This document shows, one piece after another, positions 24,218 through 33,711 of a stretch of 64,000 nt of DNA. Source of the DNA: Arthrobacter pityocampae. GTDB lineage: Bacteria; Actinomycetota; Actinomycetes; Actinomycetales; Micrococcaceae. The stretch spans positions 62,001-126,000 of the forward strand of contig NZ_PRKW01000001.1 in NCBI RefSeq assembly GCF_002927275.1, read 5' to 3'. Under the pieces are notes generated by a model, which was not told where the DNA came from, did no database searches, and worked only from the letters and a program-made list of their open reading frames with translations. Each line of letters starts with the position of its first letter. Position 1 is the first letter of the stretch. The position numbers were made by a program, and so were the translations under genes.

Positions 24218-25540
24218 CTACTCGCACCGTCCGGGGTTGTCGCCGCACCAGGCCTCGTACTCGGCGACGTACTTCAGGTGCTCCGCGTAGGTCTCCGAGA
24301 ACTTGGTCTCCCCCGTGTCGAGGTCGACCGTCACCCAGAAGTAGAACGGCACGTCGGCCGGGTTGACGGTCGCGTCGATCGCCTCGTCGCTCGGCGAGCC
24401 GATCGGCCCCTTCGGGAGGCCCGGGTTGGCGTAGGTGTTGTAGGGGTTGGAGGTGTCCTTCTTCTCCTCGTCCGTCAACTGGTACGTCCGTGTCCCGAGT
24501 CCGTAGGTGACCGTCGCATCCGACTGGATCAGTCCGTTGGTCTCGGTGTTGCCCGGCTTGAGCCTGTTGTAGACGGAACCGGCAACCGTCGCGTAGTCGC
24601 CCTCCTGGGCCTCCGCCTGCACGATGCTCGCCACGGTCAGGATCTCGTACTGCTCGTCCGGGTCGGTCACGCCGTCCTGGGCGAGGCGGTCGGTCGTCGC
24701 CGTGATCATCTCGGTGAGGATGTCCGTGGCGGTGGCCTCCACGTCGAAGCGGTACTCGCCCGGGTGCAGGTACCCCTCGAGGGAGAGGGCCTGGTCGGGG
24801 AGCCCGAACTGCGCGGGGTCCTCGGCGAGGGCGTCGAACTCGGCGCGCGGGATGCCCGTGGAATCGGCCAGGATGTCGAAGACCTCGCCCTGCCGCAGGT
24901 CGCGGGCGACGGCGGCGTAGGACACCAGGGTCGGGTCCTCGCCGAGGAGCGCCTCGGCGGCGGCGGAGGAGGACATCTGCAGGCGCATCTCGTACTCGCC
25001 GGGCTGGACCTCACGACCGTCGGCGATGGCGCCGAGTGCCTCCACGAACGTCACGGAGTCCGCGACGATGTCCGCGGTCTCGAGTCCGGTGCCGATCGCC
25101 AGCGCACCGGCACCCTCGGAGACGGTGAACACCGTCTCCTCGCCGCCCGGTCCGGCGTAGTCCTTCACATCGTTGAGGCCGAGGACATCGCGCAGCATGA
25201 GGGCGGCCCCGTACACCGTGCCGGCGAACAGGGCGAGGACCACGAGCAGGACGACGGTGCGGCGGATGCGGCGGCGGCGCTTCGCCTCCGAGGGCGTACG
25301 CCTGCTGCCGCTGCCGGCCCGCTGCGGGACGTCCTGGGCCACGAAGAACTCCTCGACGGGCTCGGGATGGGTGTAGCCGCCTGCGTCGGGGTGGGTGTGG
25401 TCGTCGGTTCCGGGGTGCCCGTAGTCGTCGTCTGCAGCCTCGTCGTGCCGGCGTGGTCCGGTCTCGTCGACGACCTGGCCGTCGGGGCGATCCAGCGCGT
25501 CGTCGGCGGCACCGTGGTGTGCGGAATGGCGGTCGCTCAC
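24218..25540 (-). CDS. mltG: Endolytic murein transglycosylase MltG
   Basis: 440 residues from a GTG at 25540. A charged, histidine- and aspartate-rich cytoplasmic N-terminus of about 90 residues is followed by one transmembrane helix (TVVLLVVLALFAGTVYGAAL) and then the extracellular YceG domain. LysM-like strands are seen around residues 140-210. The catalytic-site segment reads VASIVQAEAQEGDYATVAGS, then YNRLKPGN and DATVTYGLG. It cleaves nascent glycan strands and sets their length. It is flanked by ruvX (GTGA overlap) and aroE, the usual actinobacterial order. Confidence 0.95.
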   Translation of the reverse strand: MSDRHSAHHGAADDALDRPDGQVVDETGPRRHDEAADDDYGHPGTDDHTHPDAGGYTHPEPVEEFFVAQDVPQRAGSGSRRTPSEAKRRRRIRRTVVLLVVLALFAGTVYGAALMLRDVLGLNDVKDYAGPGGEETVFTVSEGAGALAIGTGLETADIVADSVTFVEALGAIADGREVQPGEYEMRLQMSSSAAAEALLGEDPTLVSYAAVARDLRQGEVFDILADSTGIPRAEFDALAEDPAQFGLPDQALSLEGYLHPGEYRFDVEATATDILTEMITATTDRLAQDGVTDPDEQYEILTVASIVQAEAQEGDYATVAGSVYNRLKPGNTETNGLIQSDATVTYGLGTRTYQLTDEEKKDTSNPYNTYANPGLPKGPIGSPSDEAIDATVNPADVPFYFWVTVDLDTGETKFSETYAEHLKYVAEYEAWCGDNPGRCE

Positions 25541-26151
25541 GACTCGGATTCCCTCCTGCTCGGCGTACTGTGTCCGATGTCTGGCTCCTCTGTAGGGGTC
25601 GGCAGCGTGCTCTGTGTACCCGCTGCGGCTCGCACAGGAACCGGATCCCCCACATCCCGTCTGCGTGAACGCTGCATGTCGATGGCGTGCTGGAGTATTT
25701 CGACGGCAGCCACCTGATCTACCACCTTACGATGATCACGGCTGCCGAGACCAGCGGCGTGCAGGGAACGGTGGGCTGAGACCGTGCTCAGCCGCTCGTC
25801 CACCAGGCGCACCGGGAGCGGCGCGGACTGCCGCTGCAGTTCCTCCACGACCAGTCCGGCGTAGTCCCGCGCCATCTCCGCCGAGGGGCCCTCGCGGCCG
25901 CTGAGGTTCTTCGGGAGTCCCACGATGATCTGCACGGCGCCGCGCTCCACGGCTTCCCGCACCAGGATCCGCACATCGTTGTTCTTCCGCGGGTCCCGCT
26001 TGAGCGTGCGGATGGGCGTGGCGATCAGGCCGTCGCGGTCGCACCCGGCAACGCCCACACGGACCAGCCCGACGTCGACCCCGAGTTTCGGCCCGAGGGG
26101 ATAGGGGGTGTCCGGCAGGCCGGACACCGCGCCCCCGCCGTCGTCCGCCAC
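25537..26151 (-). CDS. ruvX: Putative pre-16S rRNA nuclease / Holliday junction resolvase-like YqgF
   Basis: RNase H-fold protein that completes 16S rRNA 5' end processing. 204 residues if the GTG at 26151 is used; another GTG about 27 bases downstream is possible. Motifs are GPKLGVDVGLVRVGVAGCD, IIVGLPKNLSGREGPSAEMA, the acidic VRLVDERLSTVSA and the final VDQVAAVEILQ. There is a C-terminal extension of about 45 residues beyond the fold. It sits 7 bases after alaS and overlaps mltG, so alaS-ruvX-mltG-aro forms one transcription unit. Confidence 0.94.
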   Translation of the reverse strand: MADDGGGAVSGLPDTPYPLGPKLGVDVGLVRVGVAGCDRDGLIATPIRTLKRDPRKNNDVRILVREAVERGAVQIIVGLPKNLSGREGPSAEMARDYAGLVVEELQRQSAPLPVRLVDERLSTVSAHRSLHAAGLGSRDHRKVVDQVAAVEILQHAIDMQRSRRRDVGDPVPVRAAAGTQSTLPTPTEEPDIGHSTPSRRESES

Positions 26152-26158
26152 GGAGCCG

Positions 26159-28837
26159 TCAGCGCTCCGCGACCGCTGTGCGGATCGCGGCCAGCGCGTC
26201 GGGGATGCGCGTGGCGTCGGCGCCGCCGCCCTGCGCGACGTCGTCCTTGCCGCCGCCGCCGCCGCCGAGGATCTTCGCGGCGGTCCGCACCAGCGCACCG
26301 GCCTTGACCCCGGCGGTGCGTGCCGCCTCGTTCGTCGCGACGAGCACGAGCGGACGGTTCTGCGCGACGCCCGTGGCGGCGACCACGGCGGCCTCGGAGC
26401 CGAGGCGGCCACGAAGGTCCAGCACGAGGGTCCGCAGCTCGTCCGCGCTGCCGATCTCACCGGCGTCGTGCGCGACCAGGCGCACGCCGTCGACGTCGAC
26501 GGCGGTGTCTACGAGCGAGCCAGCGGCCAGGGCGAGCTGCTCCCTGCGGAGCCGCTCCAGTTCCTTCTCGGCGGCCTTGAGCTTGGTGAGGGTGGCGGAC
26601 AGGCGTTCGGGCAGCTGCGCCGAGGGCACCTTCAGCATGTCGGACAGCTCGGTGACGAGCGCCCGCTCGGCGGCGAGGTGACGGAAGGCGTCCAGCCCCA
26701 CGAGCGCCTCGATGCGCCGGTTGCCCGAGCCGACGGACTGCTCGCCGAGCAGCGTCAGGCTACCGATGAGCGACGTCGACGGCACGTGCGTGCCGCCGCA
26801 CAGTTCGCGGGAGAACTCTGCGTTCATCTCGACGACGCGCACCGTGTCGCCGTACGCCTCGCCGAACAGCGCGGTGGCGCCGAGCGCCTTCGCGTCCGCG
26901 AGGGACATGATCTTCGTCTCGACCTCGTAGTTGTCGCGGATCGCGATGTTGGAGACCTCCTCGATCTCCGACCGGGCGCCGGCGCTGATGCCCTCGCCCC
27001 AGGAGAAGTCGAAGCGCAGGTAGCCGGCCTTGTTGAACGAGCCGCGCTGCAGCGCCTCGGGGCCGAGGATCTCGTGGAGGGCGGCATGGACGATGTGCGT
27101 GCCCGAGTGCGCCTGCTCCCCGGCGCGGCGGCGCGGGCGGTCGACGGCGGCCGTGACGACGGCACCGGGGAACACCTCGCCCTCGCGCACGACGCCGCGG
27201 TGGACGCTCAGGCCCTTGACGGGACGCTGGACGTCGAGGACCTCGACCACGAAACCGTTGCCGGTGATGAACCCGACGTCGGCGGCCTGGCCGCCGGCCT
27301 CGGCGTAGAACGGCGTCTGGTCGAGGACGAGTTCGATCTCGCTGCCCTGCAGGGCGCTCGGGACGGACTGGCCCTGATCCAGGACGGCGACGATCGTCGC
27401 CTCCGAGGTGAGCTCGTCGTAGCCCGTGAAGACGGTCTGACCGCGGCCGAGCAGGTCGGTGAACACGGAGAGGTCGGCGTGGCCGGCCTTCTTCCCGCGG
27501 GCGTCGGCCTGCGCGCGCTGGCGCTGCTCGAGCATGAGCGATCGGAAGCCCTCGGCGTCGACGGCGAGGCCGGCCTCCTCGGCCATCTCGAGCGTCAGGT
27601 CGATGGGGAAGCCGAACGTGTCGTGGAGCGTGAAGGCGTCCTGCCCCGACAGCGGGCGCTGCTCGGAGATGGATTCCCGGACGGCCTCCTCGAGGCGCGC
27701 GGTCCCCGAGGCGATGGTGCGCAGGAACGCCTTCTCCTCGGCGTAGGCGATCCGGCTGATGCGCTCGAAATCGGCCTCGACCTCCGGGTAGACGCCCTTC
27801 ATGGCGTCCCGTGAGGCGGGCAGCAGCTCGGGCAGGCAGGCCTTCTCGACGCCGAGGAGGCGCATGGCGCGGACGGCGCGGCGGATGAGGCGGCGCAGCA
27901 CGTAGCCCCGGCCCTCGTTCGAGGGGGTCACGCCGTCCGTGATGAGCATCAGCGAGGAGCGGATGTGGTCGGCGACCACGCGCAGGCGGACGTCGTCGGT
28001 GTGGTGCGGGTCCTGCGGGGACTCGGAGCTCGTGTACGTCTTCCCGCTGATCGCCGCGGCGCGGTCCAGCACGGGACGCACCTGGTCCGTCTCGTACATG
28101 TTCTCGACGCCCTGCAGGATCATCGCGAGTCGCTCGAGGCCGAGACCCGTGTCGATGTTCTTCTTGGGCAGCTCGCCCAGGATCTCGAAGTCATCCTTGC
28201 CGGTGCCCTCGCCCCGCTGGTACTGCATGAACACGAGGTTCCAGATCTCGACGTAGCGGTCGTCGTCCGCCTCGGGGCCGCCGTCGGCACCGTAGGCGGG
28301 CCCTCGGTCGTAGAAGATCTCCGAGCAGGGACCGGCGGGACCGGGCTGGCCGGTGGACCAGTAGTTGTCCTTCTTGCCCATCTTCTGGATGCGCCCGGCG
28401 GGGACCCCGACGACGTCGCGCCAGATCTCCAGCGCCTCGTCGTCCTCGTGGTACACCGTGATCCACAGCTTGTCCGCGGGCAGGCCGAACCCGCCGTCGG
28501 CGACGTCGCTGGTCAGCAGTTCCCACGCCATGCGGATGGCGTCGGCCTTGAAGTAGTCCCCGAAGGAGAAGTTGCCGCACATCTGGAAGAACGTCCCGTG
28601 CCGGGCCGTCTTGCCGACCTCCTCGATGTCCCCGGTGCGGATGCACTTCTGGACGCTCGTCGCGCGGCTGTAGGGGGCCGTCTCGCGGGCGGTCAGGTAC
28701 GGGATGAACGGCACCATCCCGGCGACGGTGAACAGGAGGGACGGGTCGGAGGAGACCAGCGAGGCGGAGGGCACGACCGTGTGCCCGTTCTTCTCGAAGT
28801 AGCTCAGCCAGCGGCTGGCGATCTCGTGGGACTTCAT
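26159..28837 (-). CDS. alaS: Alanyl-tRNA synthetase
   Basis: 892 residues, full length. The class II aminoacylation core starts with RWLSYFEKNGHTVVPSASLV and has CGNFSFGDYFK. The editing domain has the zinc-binding EQAHSGTHIVHAAL and the ELCGGTHVPSTSLIG cysteine-histidine pair. A coiled-coil and C-Ala domain ends with the glycine-rich AKILGGGGGGKDDVAQGGG. It charges tRNA-Ala and clears mischarged serine and glycine. It heads the alaS-ruvX-mltG-aro block; the upstream gap of 106 bases may hold its promoter. Confidence 0.98.
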   Translation of the reverse strand: MKSHEIASRWLSYFEKNGHTVVPSASLVSSDPSLLFTVAGMVPFIPYLTARETAPYSRATSVQKCIRTGDIEEVGKTARHGTFFQMCGNFSFGDYFKADAIRMAWELLTSDVADGGFGLPADKLWITVYHEDDEALEIWRDVVGVPAGRIQKMGKKDNYWSTGQPGPAGPCSEIFYDRGPAYGADGGPEADDDRYVEIWNLVFMQYQRGEGTGKDDFEILGELPKKNIDTGLGLERLAMILQGVENMYETDQVRPVLDRAAAISGKTYTSSESPQDPHHTDDVRLRVVADHIRSSLMLITDGVTPSNEGRGYVLRRLIRRAVRAMRLLGVEKACLPELLPASRDAMKGVYPEVEADFERISRIAYAEEKAFLRTIASGTARLEEAVRESISEQRPLSGQDAFTLHDTFGFPIDLTLEMAEEAGLAVDAEGFRSLMLEQRQRAQADARGKKAGHADLSVFTDLLGRGQTVFTGYDELTSEATIVAVLDQGQSVPSALQGSEIELVLDQTPFYAEAGGQAADVGFITGNGFVVEVLDVQRPVKGLSVHRGVVREGEVFPGAVVTAAVDRPRRRAGEQAHSGTHIVHAALHEILGPEALQRGSFNKAGYLRFDFSWGEGISAGARSEIEEVSNIAIRDNYEVETKIMSLADAKALGATALFGEAYGDTVRVVEMNAEFSRELCGGTHVPSTSLIGSLTLLGEQSVGSGNRRIEALVGLDAFRHLAAERALVTELSDMLKVPSAQLPERLSATLTKLKAAEKELERLRREQLALAAGSLVDTAVDVDGVRLVAHDAGEIGSADELRTLVLDLRGRLGSEAAVVAATGVAQNRPLVLVATNEAARTAGVKAGALVRTAAKILGGGGGGKDDVAQGGGADATRIPDALAAIRTAVAER

Positions 28838-28943
28838 GGGGGCAGATCCTTCGATGGCTTGTTCGGGCGCCGGGCGTCGGAATAGGAGGTGGGCCCGGCG
28901 GTGTCGCGCGGGTCGCGGTCGGGACCCGCGGCGGTGCTGCGTC

Positions 28944-29222
28944 CTAGCGGAGGGAGCGGCGCGTCGCGGGGGCCGCGTCCAGGGCAGGGTCCTTGGGTGC
29001 AGTGGTGGGTACCGGCACGCCGAGGGCGGAGCGGAGGTCGTCCTCCCGCTCGCTCATGGCGGAGCGAAGCGCGTCGGCGAAGTCACCGATGCTGTCACTG
29101 ATCTGCCCGACGGCGCGGTTCAGGCCCTCGGGGCCGAGGTTCGCCTTGGCCTGGGTCACCTTGCGGACGGCGACCACGCCGATGGTGATGCCTGCTGCCA
29201 GCCAGAATGCTCGTCTGATCAT
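28944..29222 (-). CDS. Small membrane-associated protein (DUF6167-like)
   Basis: 92 residues. An N-terminal hydrophobic helix (RRAFWLAAGITIGVVAVRKV) is followed by a soluble helical part (GPEGLNRAVGQISDSIGDFA, ADALRSAMSEREDDLRSALG) and a proline- and alanine-rich tail. Similar small proteins are usually found next to the DUF948 gene and alaS in Arthrobacter relatives; the family name is from memory and not certain. It follows the DUF948 gene by 24 bases and is probably cotranscribed. Function unknown; an envelope role is likely from the membrane helix. Confidence 0.8.
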   Translation of the reverse strand: MIRRAFWLAAGITIGVVAVRKVTQAKANLGPEGLNRAVGQISDSIGDFADALRSAMSEREDDLRSALGVPVPTTAPKDPALDAAPATRRSLR

Positions 29223-29246
29223 CGTTGTCTCCGGTTCGTCGGTGGG

Positions 29247-29621
29247 TTAGCGGCTGCGGCGGCGGCGCGCGGGCGAGGTCCGGCCGGCGAAGGCCGAGCG
29301 GACGCCGTACGAGAACGCCGAGACCTTGATGAGCGGGGAGCCGACGGTCGCGGCGATGAGCGAGGACAGCGCCGAGATGTTCGCCGACGCGTCGGAGACG
29401 TTGGACGTGATGCCGTCCACGGTCTTCAGCTGCCGGTGGGTGGTGCTCACGGTGCTGGTGACCTCTTCGAGCAGCGGCGTCGTCTCGTCGGTGACGGTAC
29501 GGATGGCCTTGCGGAGCTCGTCGAACACGCGACCGAGCTTCCAGATCGGAACGGCCAGCAGCAGGACGAGGACGGCGAACACGCCAGCAGCTATCAGGCC
29601 GGCAATATCTCCACCTGACAT
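29247..29621 (-). CDS. DUF948 family membrane protein
   Basis: 124 residues. An N-terminal transmembrane segment (IAGLIAAGVFAVLVLLLAVP) is followed by a long amphipathic helix with the DUF948 pattern: WKLGRVFDELRKAIRTVTDE, TTPLLEEVTSTVSTTHRQL, then VDGITSNVSDASANISAL. The C-terminus is very basic (SPARRRRSR). DUF948 proteins are general-stress-associated in Firmicutes, but their biochemical role is unknown. It is the first gene of a two-gene unit after the rpsD terminator and upstream of alaS. Confidence 0.88.
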   Translation of the reverse strand: MSGGDIAGLIAAGVFAVLVLLLAVPIWKLGRVFDELRKAIRTVTDETTPLLEEVTSTVSTTHRQLKTVDGITSNVSDASANISALSSLIAATVGSPLIKVSAFSYGVRSAFAGRTSPARRRRSR

Positions 29622-29697
29622 GGGCGGTCTCCTTTACGCAGGGGGGCACCGCCAGGAAGGGCGGGCAGGGAATTCGTGCTCTTAGTACCTTACAGAA

Positions 29698-29731
29698 CGA
29701 AGAGCCCGCGGCGGGTGCCGCGGGCTCTTCG
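29698..29731 (-). terminator. rpsD terminator
   Basis: A perfect 14-bp inverted repeat (29698-29711 and 29718-29731) with a 6-base loop lies 50 bases beyond the rpsD stop. The arms read CGAAGAGCCCGCGG and its complement. No T run follows, which is normal in this GC range. It separates rpsD from the DUF948 gene. Confidence 0.85.
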
Positions 29732-29780
29732 ACGACGCTTGCCGTTCAGGGCCGCAGGGGGAACCCGCGGCCGTGGACGT

Positions 29781-30407
29781 CTAGCGTGCGTAGTACTCGA
29801 CGACGAGCTGCTCTTCGCAGGTCACGGGGACCTCCGAGCGCTTCGGGCGGCGCACGAGGCGCGCCTGGAGCTTGTCGAGCTGGACGTCCAGGTAGCCGGG
29901 AACGGCGGGGAGGACGTCGCGGTGCGCACCGGCGGCGGCAACCTGCAGCGGGACCATGGTCTCGCTGCGGCTGTGCACGTGGATGAGCTGACCCTCGGAC
30001 ACCCGGTACGACGGACGATCGACGCGCGCGCCGTCGACCATGATGTGGCGGTGCACGATGAGCTGGCGGGCCTGGGCGCTGGTGCGGGCGAACCCGGCAC
30101 GGAGCACGAGGGCGTCGAGACGCATCTCGAGCAGCTCGATCAGGTTCTCACCGGTCAGGCCCGAGGTGCGGCGTGCTTCTTCGAAGACACGGGCCATCTG
30201 CGCTTCGCGGATGTTGTACTGGGCGCGCAGGCGCTGCTTTTCGCGCAGGCGGACGGCGTAGTCGCTGTCCTGCTTGCGGCGCGCACGGCCGTGCTGGCCC
30301 GGCGCGTACGGCCGACGCTCGAGGTACTTCTCGGCCTTGGGAGTCAGGGCGATGCCGAGGGCACGCGAAATGCGGACCTTCCGGCGGGCACGTGTGTTGT
30401 TAGCCAC
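29781..30407 (-). CDS. rpsD: Small ribosomal subunit protein uS4
   Basis: 208 residues from a GTG at 30407, reading (M)ANNTRARRKVRISRALGIAL, behind GAAAGG. Signatures are RRPYAPGQHGRARRKQDSDY, the LREKQRLRAQYNI helix, and the S4 RNA-binding domain RLDALVLRAGFARTSAQARQ with the VHRHIMVDG loop. It nucleates assembly of the 30S body. The gene stands alone here rather than in the rpsM-rpsK-rpoA operon, as in many Actinobacteria, and has its own leader and terminator. This is the zinc-free type, since there are no N-terminal cysteines. Confidence 0.98.
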   Translation of the reverse strand: MANNTRARRKVRISRALGIALTPKAEKYLERRPYAPGQHGRARRKQDSDYAVRLREKQRLRAQYNIREAQMARVFEEARRTSGLTGENLIELLEMRLDALVLRAGFARTSAQARQLIVHRHIMVDGARVDRPSYRVSEGQLIHVHSRSETMVPLQVAAAGAHRDVLPAVPGYLDVQLDKLQARLVRRPKRSEVPVTCEEQLVVEYYAR

Positions 30408-30674
30408 GTCTACCTTTCGATGTTTTTGCGGCGAAGAAGCGGACCTGCGCCACGAGGGCGTCCGCACTTCCGGTGTCGCTGGCCTCCACTTGCGGAGAGC
30501 CGGGATTGGCCGCTTCCCGGTACTACAGTCCGCCGCGACCCTGGCCGCCCCTCCGCGCAGCACCAGGAATCTGCTGCAGGGCACGGGGGGAGGCTGGTAC
30601 ACGACGACTTGCCAGTCAGCGTTCAATGCTAGCAGCGCCGGGCCCGGTGGGCCGAATCCCCGCCGGGGTAGCTG
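30408..30674. other. rpsD leader and rarA 3' flank, no gene
   Basis: 267 bases lie between the rpsD start and the rarA stop, both genes on the minus strand. The stretch must hold the rpsD promoter and leader. Candidate elements on the minus strand include TTGAAC (near 30630) and TAGTAC (near 30525), but neither has a convincing partner. No conserved S4 autoregulatory structure could be recognised by eye. Confidence 0.4.
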
Positions 30675-32153
30675 CTACTTCCCGCGGAGGATGCGCCGGA
30701 GTCGCGCCAGGCGGGACCCGATGTCCCGTTCGACGCCCCGGTCCGTCGGCTCGTAGTAGTCCCGGCCCACGAGGTCGTCCGGCGCATACTGCTGCGCCGC
30801 GATACCGTGCGGCTCGTCGTGGGAGTAGATGTAGCCCTTGCCGTGGCCGAGCTGCGAGGCGCCCGGATAGTGCGCGTCGCGCAGGTGCGCCGGGATGCCC
30901 TGGCCGTGGCCCGCCCGGACATCCGCGATGGCGGCGTTGATGCCGTTGTAGGCAGCGTTGGATTTCGGCGCGGTCGCGATGTGCACCACGGCCTCGGCGA
31001 GGATGATCCTCGCTTCGGGCATGCCGACGAGCTGCACGGCCTGGGCCGCGGCGACCGCCGTCTGCAGCGCCGTCGGGTCCGCCATGCCCACGTCCTCCGA
31101 CGCCGAGATCATCAGCCGCCGGGCGATGAACCGCGGGTCCTCACCGGCCTCGAGCATCTTCGCCACGTAGTGCAGGGCGGCGTCGACGTCCGACCCGCGC
31201 AGGGACTTGATGAACGCACTCGCGACGTCGTAGTGCTGGTCGCCGGCGCGGTCGTAGCGCAGCGCCGCGACGTCCACCGCCTTCTCGGCGTGCTGCAGCG
31301 TGACCAGCACGGGCAGGACCTCCTGCGCCTCCTCGTCGGCATCGGCCGTCGCACCGTCGGACGGACCGGCCGCCCCGTGATCGGCGGCCCCTTCGCGCCG
31401 CTCGGACTGCGCGACGCCGGCGGCCGCCTCCAGCGCGGTCAGGCCGCGCCGTGCGTCCCCCGCCGCCAGGCGGACCAGGTGCTCGAGGGCGTCCTCGGAC
31501 AGTTCGACCGTCCCGGCGAGCCCGCGGTCGTCGTCGACGGCCCGCTGGAGCAGGCCGCGGATGTCCGCCTCGTCGAGCGGACGGAGCGTCTGCAGGAGCG
31601 AGCGGGAGAGCAGGGGCGACACGACCGAGAAGGACGGGTTCTCGGTGGTGGCGGCGATGAGCACCACCCAGCCGTTCTCCACCCCGGGCAGCAGGGCATC
31701 CTGCTGGGCCTTGTTGAAGCGGTGGATCTCGTCGAGGAACAGGACCGTGGTCTGCCGGTACAGGTCCCGTGAGGTCAGGGCGTCGTCCATGACGCGGCGC
31801 ACGTCCTTGACACCGGCGGTGATGGCGGACAGTTCCACGAACTTCCGGCCCTGGCCGCGCGCGATCACGTGGGCGAGCGTCGTCTTGCCGGTGCCGGGCG
31901 GGCCCCACAGGATCACGGACGACGGCGCCGCGTGGGCGCCCGGATCGTGCTCCCCCGCGAGCGTGCGCAGGGGCGATCCCCGACCCAGCAGGTGCTGCTG
32001 GCCCACGACCTCGTCCACGCTGCGGGGCCGCATCCTCACGGCGAGCGGGCTGCGGGGCCGCAGGCCCGCCGAGCCGCGTGCGCCGCCCGGGGTGCCGCCG
32101 GGGGCGTCGTCCGACCCGTCGTCGTCGGCCGCGGCACTGAATAGATCATCCAC
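30675..32153 (-). CDS. rarA: Replication-associated recombination protein RarA (MgsA-type AAA+ ATPase)
   Basis: 492 residues if the GTG at 32153, reading (M)[11 protein letters not shown], is the start; the frame stays open upstream. The N-terminus has a glycine/alanine-rich lead, then [20 protein letters not shown]. Walker A is [14 protein letters not shown] and Walker B is [20 protein letters not shown], followed by sensor 1 [10 protein letters not shown]. The C-terminal tetramerisation part has [19 protein letters not shown] and [20 protein letters not shown]. It acts at stalled forks with single-strand binding protein. An acidic alanine-rich insert (about 265-300) is unusual. It is divergent from the acVLRF1 gene. 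Confidence 0.94.
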   Translation of the reverse strand: MDDLFSAAADDDGSDDAPGGTPGGARGSAGLRPRSPLAVRMRPRSVDEVVGQQHLLGRGSPLRTLAGEHDPGAHAAPSSVILWGPPGTGKTTLAHVIARGQGRKFVELSAITAGVKDVRRVMDDALTSRDLYRQTTVLFLDEIHRFNKAQQDALLPGVENGWVVLIAATTENPSFSVVSPLLSRSLLQTLRPLDEADIRGLLQRAVDDDRGLAGTVELSEDALEHLVRLAAGDARRGLTALEAAAGVAQSERREGAADHGAAGPSDGATADADEEAQEVLPVLVTLQHAEKAVDVAALRYDRAGDQHYDVASAFIKSLRGSDVDAALHYVAKMLEAGEDPRFIARRLMISASEDVGMADPTALQTAVAAAQAVQLVGMPEARIILAEAVVHIATAPKSNAAYNGINAAIADVRAGHGQGIPAHLRDAHYPGASQLGHGKGYIYSHDEPHGIAAQQYAPDDLVGRDYYEPTDRGVERDIGSRLARLRRILRGK

Positions 32154-32243
32154 GGCACCAACGTTACTGTGGGCCACGGACGCTGCGGCATCCGTCGGGG
32201 TTCCCCCGGCGACCCGACCGCGCATGCCGCCGAAAGGAACCCC

Positions 32244-32966
32244 ATGTCCCCCAGCAGGTCCGTCCTCGTCGAGGCCGGGCGCCTCGAGGGGTGGCTCGCA
32301 CGCTTCGAGGTCCGCAACGGCCCGTTCAGCGCGCAGCCGGTGGCGGGGCGCGCGGACGGCTCGATCGCCGTGGCCGCCGCGAACGGCTGCACCGCGGTCC
32401 TTACCCCGGCCCTGCCGCCGGGCGTCCTCCCGCCCCCGGCGGCGGGGCCCGGGACGGACGCCGGAACACCCTACGTGACGGACGAGGGGTCGGCGCAGGG
32501 CGTCCGGCTGGCCGGGGAGCTGCTCTCCGCCGTCGACCCTGCCGGCACCGTGGGGATCCTGCTCATCCGGCGGGGCGGCTACTCCGTCGGCGTCGCCCAG
32601 GACGGCCGGATCCTGGCCTCGAAGACCGGCACCCGGTACGTCCAGGGCCGGACGGCCGCGGGTGGCTGGTCGCAGCAGCGGTTCGCCCGGCGACGCGCCA
32701 ACCAGGCGGACGCCCTCGTGGAGGAGACCGCGGTCCGCGCCGCCGCCCTCTTCGGGGCCCACCCGCCGGCGTGCCTGCAGCTCGGCGGCGACAGGTCGCT
32801 GGCGACGGGCACCCTCGGCGAACCCGCCCTCGCACCGTTCGCGCGCCTCCCTCAGGTCCCGTTCCTCACGGTGCCGGATCCCCGTTTCACCGTCCTCGAG
32901 GACGCGGCCCGCACGGCCCTCGCCGTCCGGATCACGGTGACGGACCCGCCCGGCGGGACCCGCTGA
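32244..32966 (+). CDS. acVLRF1-family peptidyl-tRNA hydrolase
   Basis: 240 residues from ATG 32244 behind GAAAGGAAC. The central part carries the release-factor-like VLRF1 signature [19 protein letters not shown] followed by [11 protein letters not shown], with the catalytic glutamine in GGWSQQRF. An eRF1-like fold is expected around residues 90-200. Related eukaryotic Vms1/ANKZF1 proteins cut peptidyl-tRNA on stalled 60S subunits; the actinobacterial single-domain version is predicted to do the same in ribosome rescue. It is divergent from rarA over 90 bases. Its stop is 48 bases from the rpe stop. Confidence 0.85.
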   Translation: MSPSRSVLVEAGRLEGWLARFEVRNGPFSAQPVAGRADGSIAVAAANGCTAVLTPALPPGVLPPPAAGPGTDAGTPYVTDEGSAQGVRLAGELLSAVDPAGTVGILLIRRGGYSVGVAQDGRILASKTGTRYVQGRTAAGGWSQQRFARRRANQADALVEETAVRAAALFGAHPPACLQLGGDRSLATGTLGEPALAPFARLPQVPFLTVPDPRFTVLEDAARTALAVRITVTDPPGGTR

Positions 32967-33014
32967 CCCGATCACGAACGACGGCGCGGACGGCCTCTCG
33001 CGACGCCCGGCGCC

Positions 33015-33677
33015 TCAGGCCGTCCGGGCCGCTGCCGCCCGGAGTGCCGTGATCGCGGCGGCGGCGTCGTCCGCTCCGTACACCGAGGACCCGGCGACGA
33101 AGACCGTCGCTCCGGCGTCGGCGGCGCGCAGGATCGTCTCCTCCGTGATGCCGCCGTCCACCTGGATCACCAGGGGCAGGTCCGCGCCCCGGACGGCCTC
33201 GGCGGCGCGGCGGATCTTCGGCAGCGTCAGGTCCAGGAAGGACTGCCCGCCGAACCCCGGCTCCACCGTCATGACGAGCAGCAGGTCGAGCTCGCCCAGC
33301 ATGTCCAGGTAGGGCTCCACGGGCGTGGCCGGCCGCAGCGCCATGCCCGCCTTCGCGCCGGCGTCCCGCAGCTCCCGGGCCAGCCGGACCGGTGCGGCCG
33401 CCGCTTCCGCGTGGAACGTCACCGACGCCGCGCCGGACTCCGCGTAGGCGGGGGCCCAACGGTCGGCGTCCTCGATCATGAGGTGCACGTCGAGCGGCAG
33501 CGGACTGACCTGCTGGATCCTGCGGACGATCGGCAGCCCGAGCGTGAGGTTCGGCACGAAGTGGTTGTCCATGACGTCCACGTGCACGGCGTCGGCCGAC
33601 GCGATGCGCTGGAGTTCGGCCTCCAGGTTAACGAAGTCCGCCGAGAGGATGCTCGGGTTGAGGCGAAGGTGCGTCAC
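33015..33677 (-). CDS. rpe: Ribulose-phosphate 3-epimerase
   Basis: Interconverts ribulose 5-phosphate and xylulose 5-phosphate in the pentose phosphate pathway. 220 residues, a TIM barrel. Signatures are [19 protein letters not shown], the metal ligands in [20 protein letters not shown] and [27 protein letters not shown], and [10 protein letters not shown]. It follows rsmB by 34 bases and probably ends the def-fmt-rsmB-rpe operon. Confidence 0.97.
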   Translation of the reverse strand: MTHLRLNPSILSADFVNLEAELQRIASADAVHVDVMDNHFVPNLTLGLPIVRRIQQVSPLPLDVHLMIEDADRWAPAYAESGAASVTFHAEAAAAPVRLARELRDAGAKAGMALRPATPVEPYLDMLGELDLLLVMTVEPGFGGQSFLDLTLPKIRRAAEAVRGADLPLVIQVDGGITEETILRAADAGATVFVAGSSVYGADDAAAAITALRAAAARTA

Positions 33678-33711
33678 TGCCGTTCCTTTCGTTGCCGCTT
33701 TCCTGAGATCC

